Source: Thermoplasmata archaeon (GTDB lineage Archaea > Thermoplasmatota > Thermoplasmata > Thermoplasmatales > GCA-001856825). From it: DNA of 22,194 bases. The notes beneath the pieces were generated by a model that had not been told where the DNA came from, did no database searches, and saw only the letters and a program-made list of their open reading frames with translations. A program made the translations under genes and the position numbers. This document shows positions 21,435 to 22,194 of the stretch, piece by piece. Position 1 is the stretch's first letter, and the number at the start of each line of letters is the position of its first letter. The stretch lies in the NCBI GenBank assembly GCA_021831005.1, contig JAKBNO010000020.1, positions 1 to 22,194 on the forward strand, in the 5' to 3' direction.

Positions 21435-21716
21435 ATGGAGACATTTGACCGAGGCAAATTCGTTGATGCAGATTTCACGAGGGGAAAAGTAATGTTGGCA
21501 TCATTCTTCTTGTCTGCCTTCGTTGGATTTCTTGTAGGACTTCAGACTTCAACCCTTATCGGGATGCTACTTCTGTTTGTGGTACTGATTATAGCATTAA
21601 TACTGGTTTCCAGGGCTAAACACGAAACGAAGAAGAGCACGGACTACGCAATAGCGTTCTTCATAACGATGCTCGCATTCCTTGGTTTCTGGATTATATC
21701 ACTCAACATTCCTTAG
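21435..21716 (+). CDS. Small three-helix membrane protein, function unknown
   Basis: This 93-residue protein has three predicted membrane helices (about 18-36, 40-58 and 71-90) separated by short loops; the second loop is basic (SRAKHETKKS). The N-terminal stretch METFDRGKFVDADFTRGK is charged and probably cytoplasmic by the positive-inside rule. I do not recognise a family. The ATG directly follows the isomerase stop codon with AGAGGT about eight bases upstream, so it is translated from the same mRNA. Its last 18 bases overlap the end of the convergent minus-strand gene. Confidence 0.72.
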   Translation: METFDRGKFVDADFTRGKVMLASFFLSAFVGFLVGLQTSTLIGMLLLFVVLIIALILVSRAKHETKKSTDYAIAFFITMLAFLGFWIISLNIP

Positions 21717-22193
21717 TTGGGGAACTGCCCACTTTCCCAAAGAGGGAAAGAGAAATCCTTTTCTTATTCTTGGCGGAACAGAGCTGAGTTCCTTACCGGA
21801 TATTACGAGTATCTTGTTTTTATCGAAATCCCTTGAGAGCTTTATATTGGGTATTGCGCTGGCAATAGCAACAGCAATGTCCCTTTCCTCTCTTTCCCTG
21901 AGCACACAGACCCTGTCCCCCATCAAGAAAGGCATCCCATATCTCGTTCCGTGGCCCCATTTTTCCAAGAAATCGGCCACGTTTGGACTAGTAACTGGAG
22001 GACCGATGTGCACCGCCGTTTCACCGATAGGGGTAGAATCTGGGACTATGACAATGTAACCGCCTTTCTCAACGAATACTGATGAGTAGACCACTCGAAA
22101 ACCCTTGTCTTCAACTTCGCCCCGAAGCACTGAACTTATCCTTCTCAGGTTAGGTATAAGAGTTTCCTCGTTGCATTTCGTGCACGGAATGTA
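21699..22193 (-). CDS. Partial gene, unrecognised CxxC-containing protein
   Basis: The frame is open to the right edge, so the N terminus is outside the window; 164 residues are visible. They begin YIPCTKCNEETLIPNL, with one CxxC that could be half of a zinc ribbon whose other half lies upstream. The rest looks like a soluble alpha/beta protein with the motif HIGPPVTSPNVADFLEKWG, a DRVCVLREREERD stretch and a C-terminal basic segment. I do not recognise the family. The GTG at 22130 is likely internal because the upstream codons remain in frame and include the CxxC. The frame overlaps the 3' end of the small membrane protein gene by 18 bases, tail to tail. The opposite-strand frame here looks like its shadow. 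Confidence 0.65.
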   Translation of the reverse strand, partial: YIPCTKCNEETLIPNLRRISSVLRGEVEDKGFRVVYSSVFVEKGGYIVIVPDSTPIGETAVHIGPPVTSPNVADFLEKWGHGTRYGMPFLMGDRVCVLREREERDIAVAIASAIPNIKLSRDFDKNKILVISGKELSSVPPRIRKGFLFPSLGKWAVPQLRNVE

Positions 22194-22194
22194 G

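Noticed and set aside
21682..22059. Plus-strand open frame of 125 codons near the right end
   Set aside because: The minus-strand frame stays open to the window edge, has a CxxC and a more protein-like composition; the plus frame is Ser/Leu-rich and lacks a ribosome binding site.
1..22194. Mobile elements, CRISPR arrays, phage or defence genes
   Set aside because: No transposase, integrase, regular repeat array or nuclease-type gene is visible; the genes are core metabolism.

Overview
The window looks like chromosomal DNA of an archaeon, most plausibly a Thermoplasmata-type, moderately AT-rich, heterotrophic organism. The support is: a short archaeal-type triosephosphate isomerase (214 aa); a DUF35 zinc-ribbon/OB-fold protein paired with a thiolase; a 3-hydroxyacyl-CoA dehydrogenase/enoyl-CoA hydratase fusion in the dehydrogenase-first order known from archaea; TATA-like boxes about 24-31 nt upstream of several first genes (leaderless mRNAs) with Shine-Dalgarno sites mainly on downstream genes; and frequent TTG/GTG starts. 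No 16S rRNA or other phylogenetic marker is present, so the species assignment is only inference.

Layout. 1-2764: 3' part of a large MMPL/RND-family membrane protein with a heavily N-glycosylatable outer domain (its start lies outside the window). 3035-5366: SCP2-domain protein coupled to the dehydrogenase/hydratase fusion. 5686-6667 (minus): a GNAT acetyltransferase behind an unrecognised protein. 6754-8766: a membrane cytochrome b/iron-sulfur oxidoreductase of the HdrD/DUF224 type, tail to tail with etfBA (8761-10388, minus). 10698-14058: operon of thiolase, acyl-CoA dehydrogenase and a degenerate acyl-CoA dehydrogenase-like partner. 14256-16522 (minus): acyl-CoA ligase followed by a P-loop kinase-like gene. 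16720-17982: a third acyl-CoA dehydrogenase. 18014-19627 (minus): SCP-x-type thiolase and its DUF35 partner. 19764-20270: acyl-CoA thioesterase. 20318-21716: peroxiredoxin, triosephosphate isomerase and a small three-helix membrane protein. 21699-22194 (minus): partial unknown gene with a CxxC motif.

From 3035 to 20270 the window is essentially a full fatty-acid beta-oxidation island. The ligase activates the acid. The acyl-CoA dehydrogenases oxidise acyl-CoA and pass electrons to EtfAB. The membrane Fe-S/cytochrome b protein probably takes electrons from EtfAB to the quinone pool. The fusion enzyme hydrates and dehydrogenates, the thiolases cleave, and the thioesterase can release free acid and CoA. 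SCP2 may carry acyl-CoA. I see no transcriptional regulator, mobile element, CRISPR array, tRNA or rRNA.

Most interesting points: the adjacent pair of one catalytically intact and one apparently catalytically dead acyl-CoA dehydrogenase; the different location of the catalytic glutamate in the third dehydrogenase; the ETF/membrane oxidoreductase arrangement; and a perfect 12-bp palindrome just upstream of the SCP-x-type thiolase.
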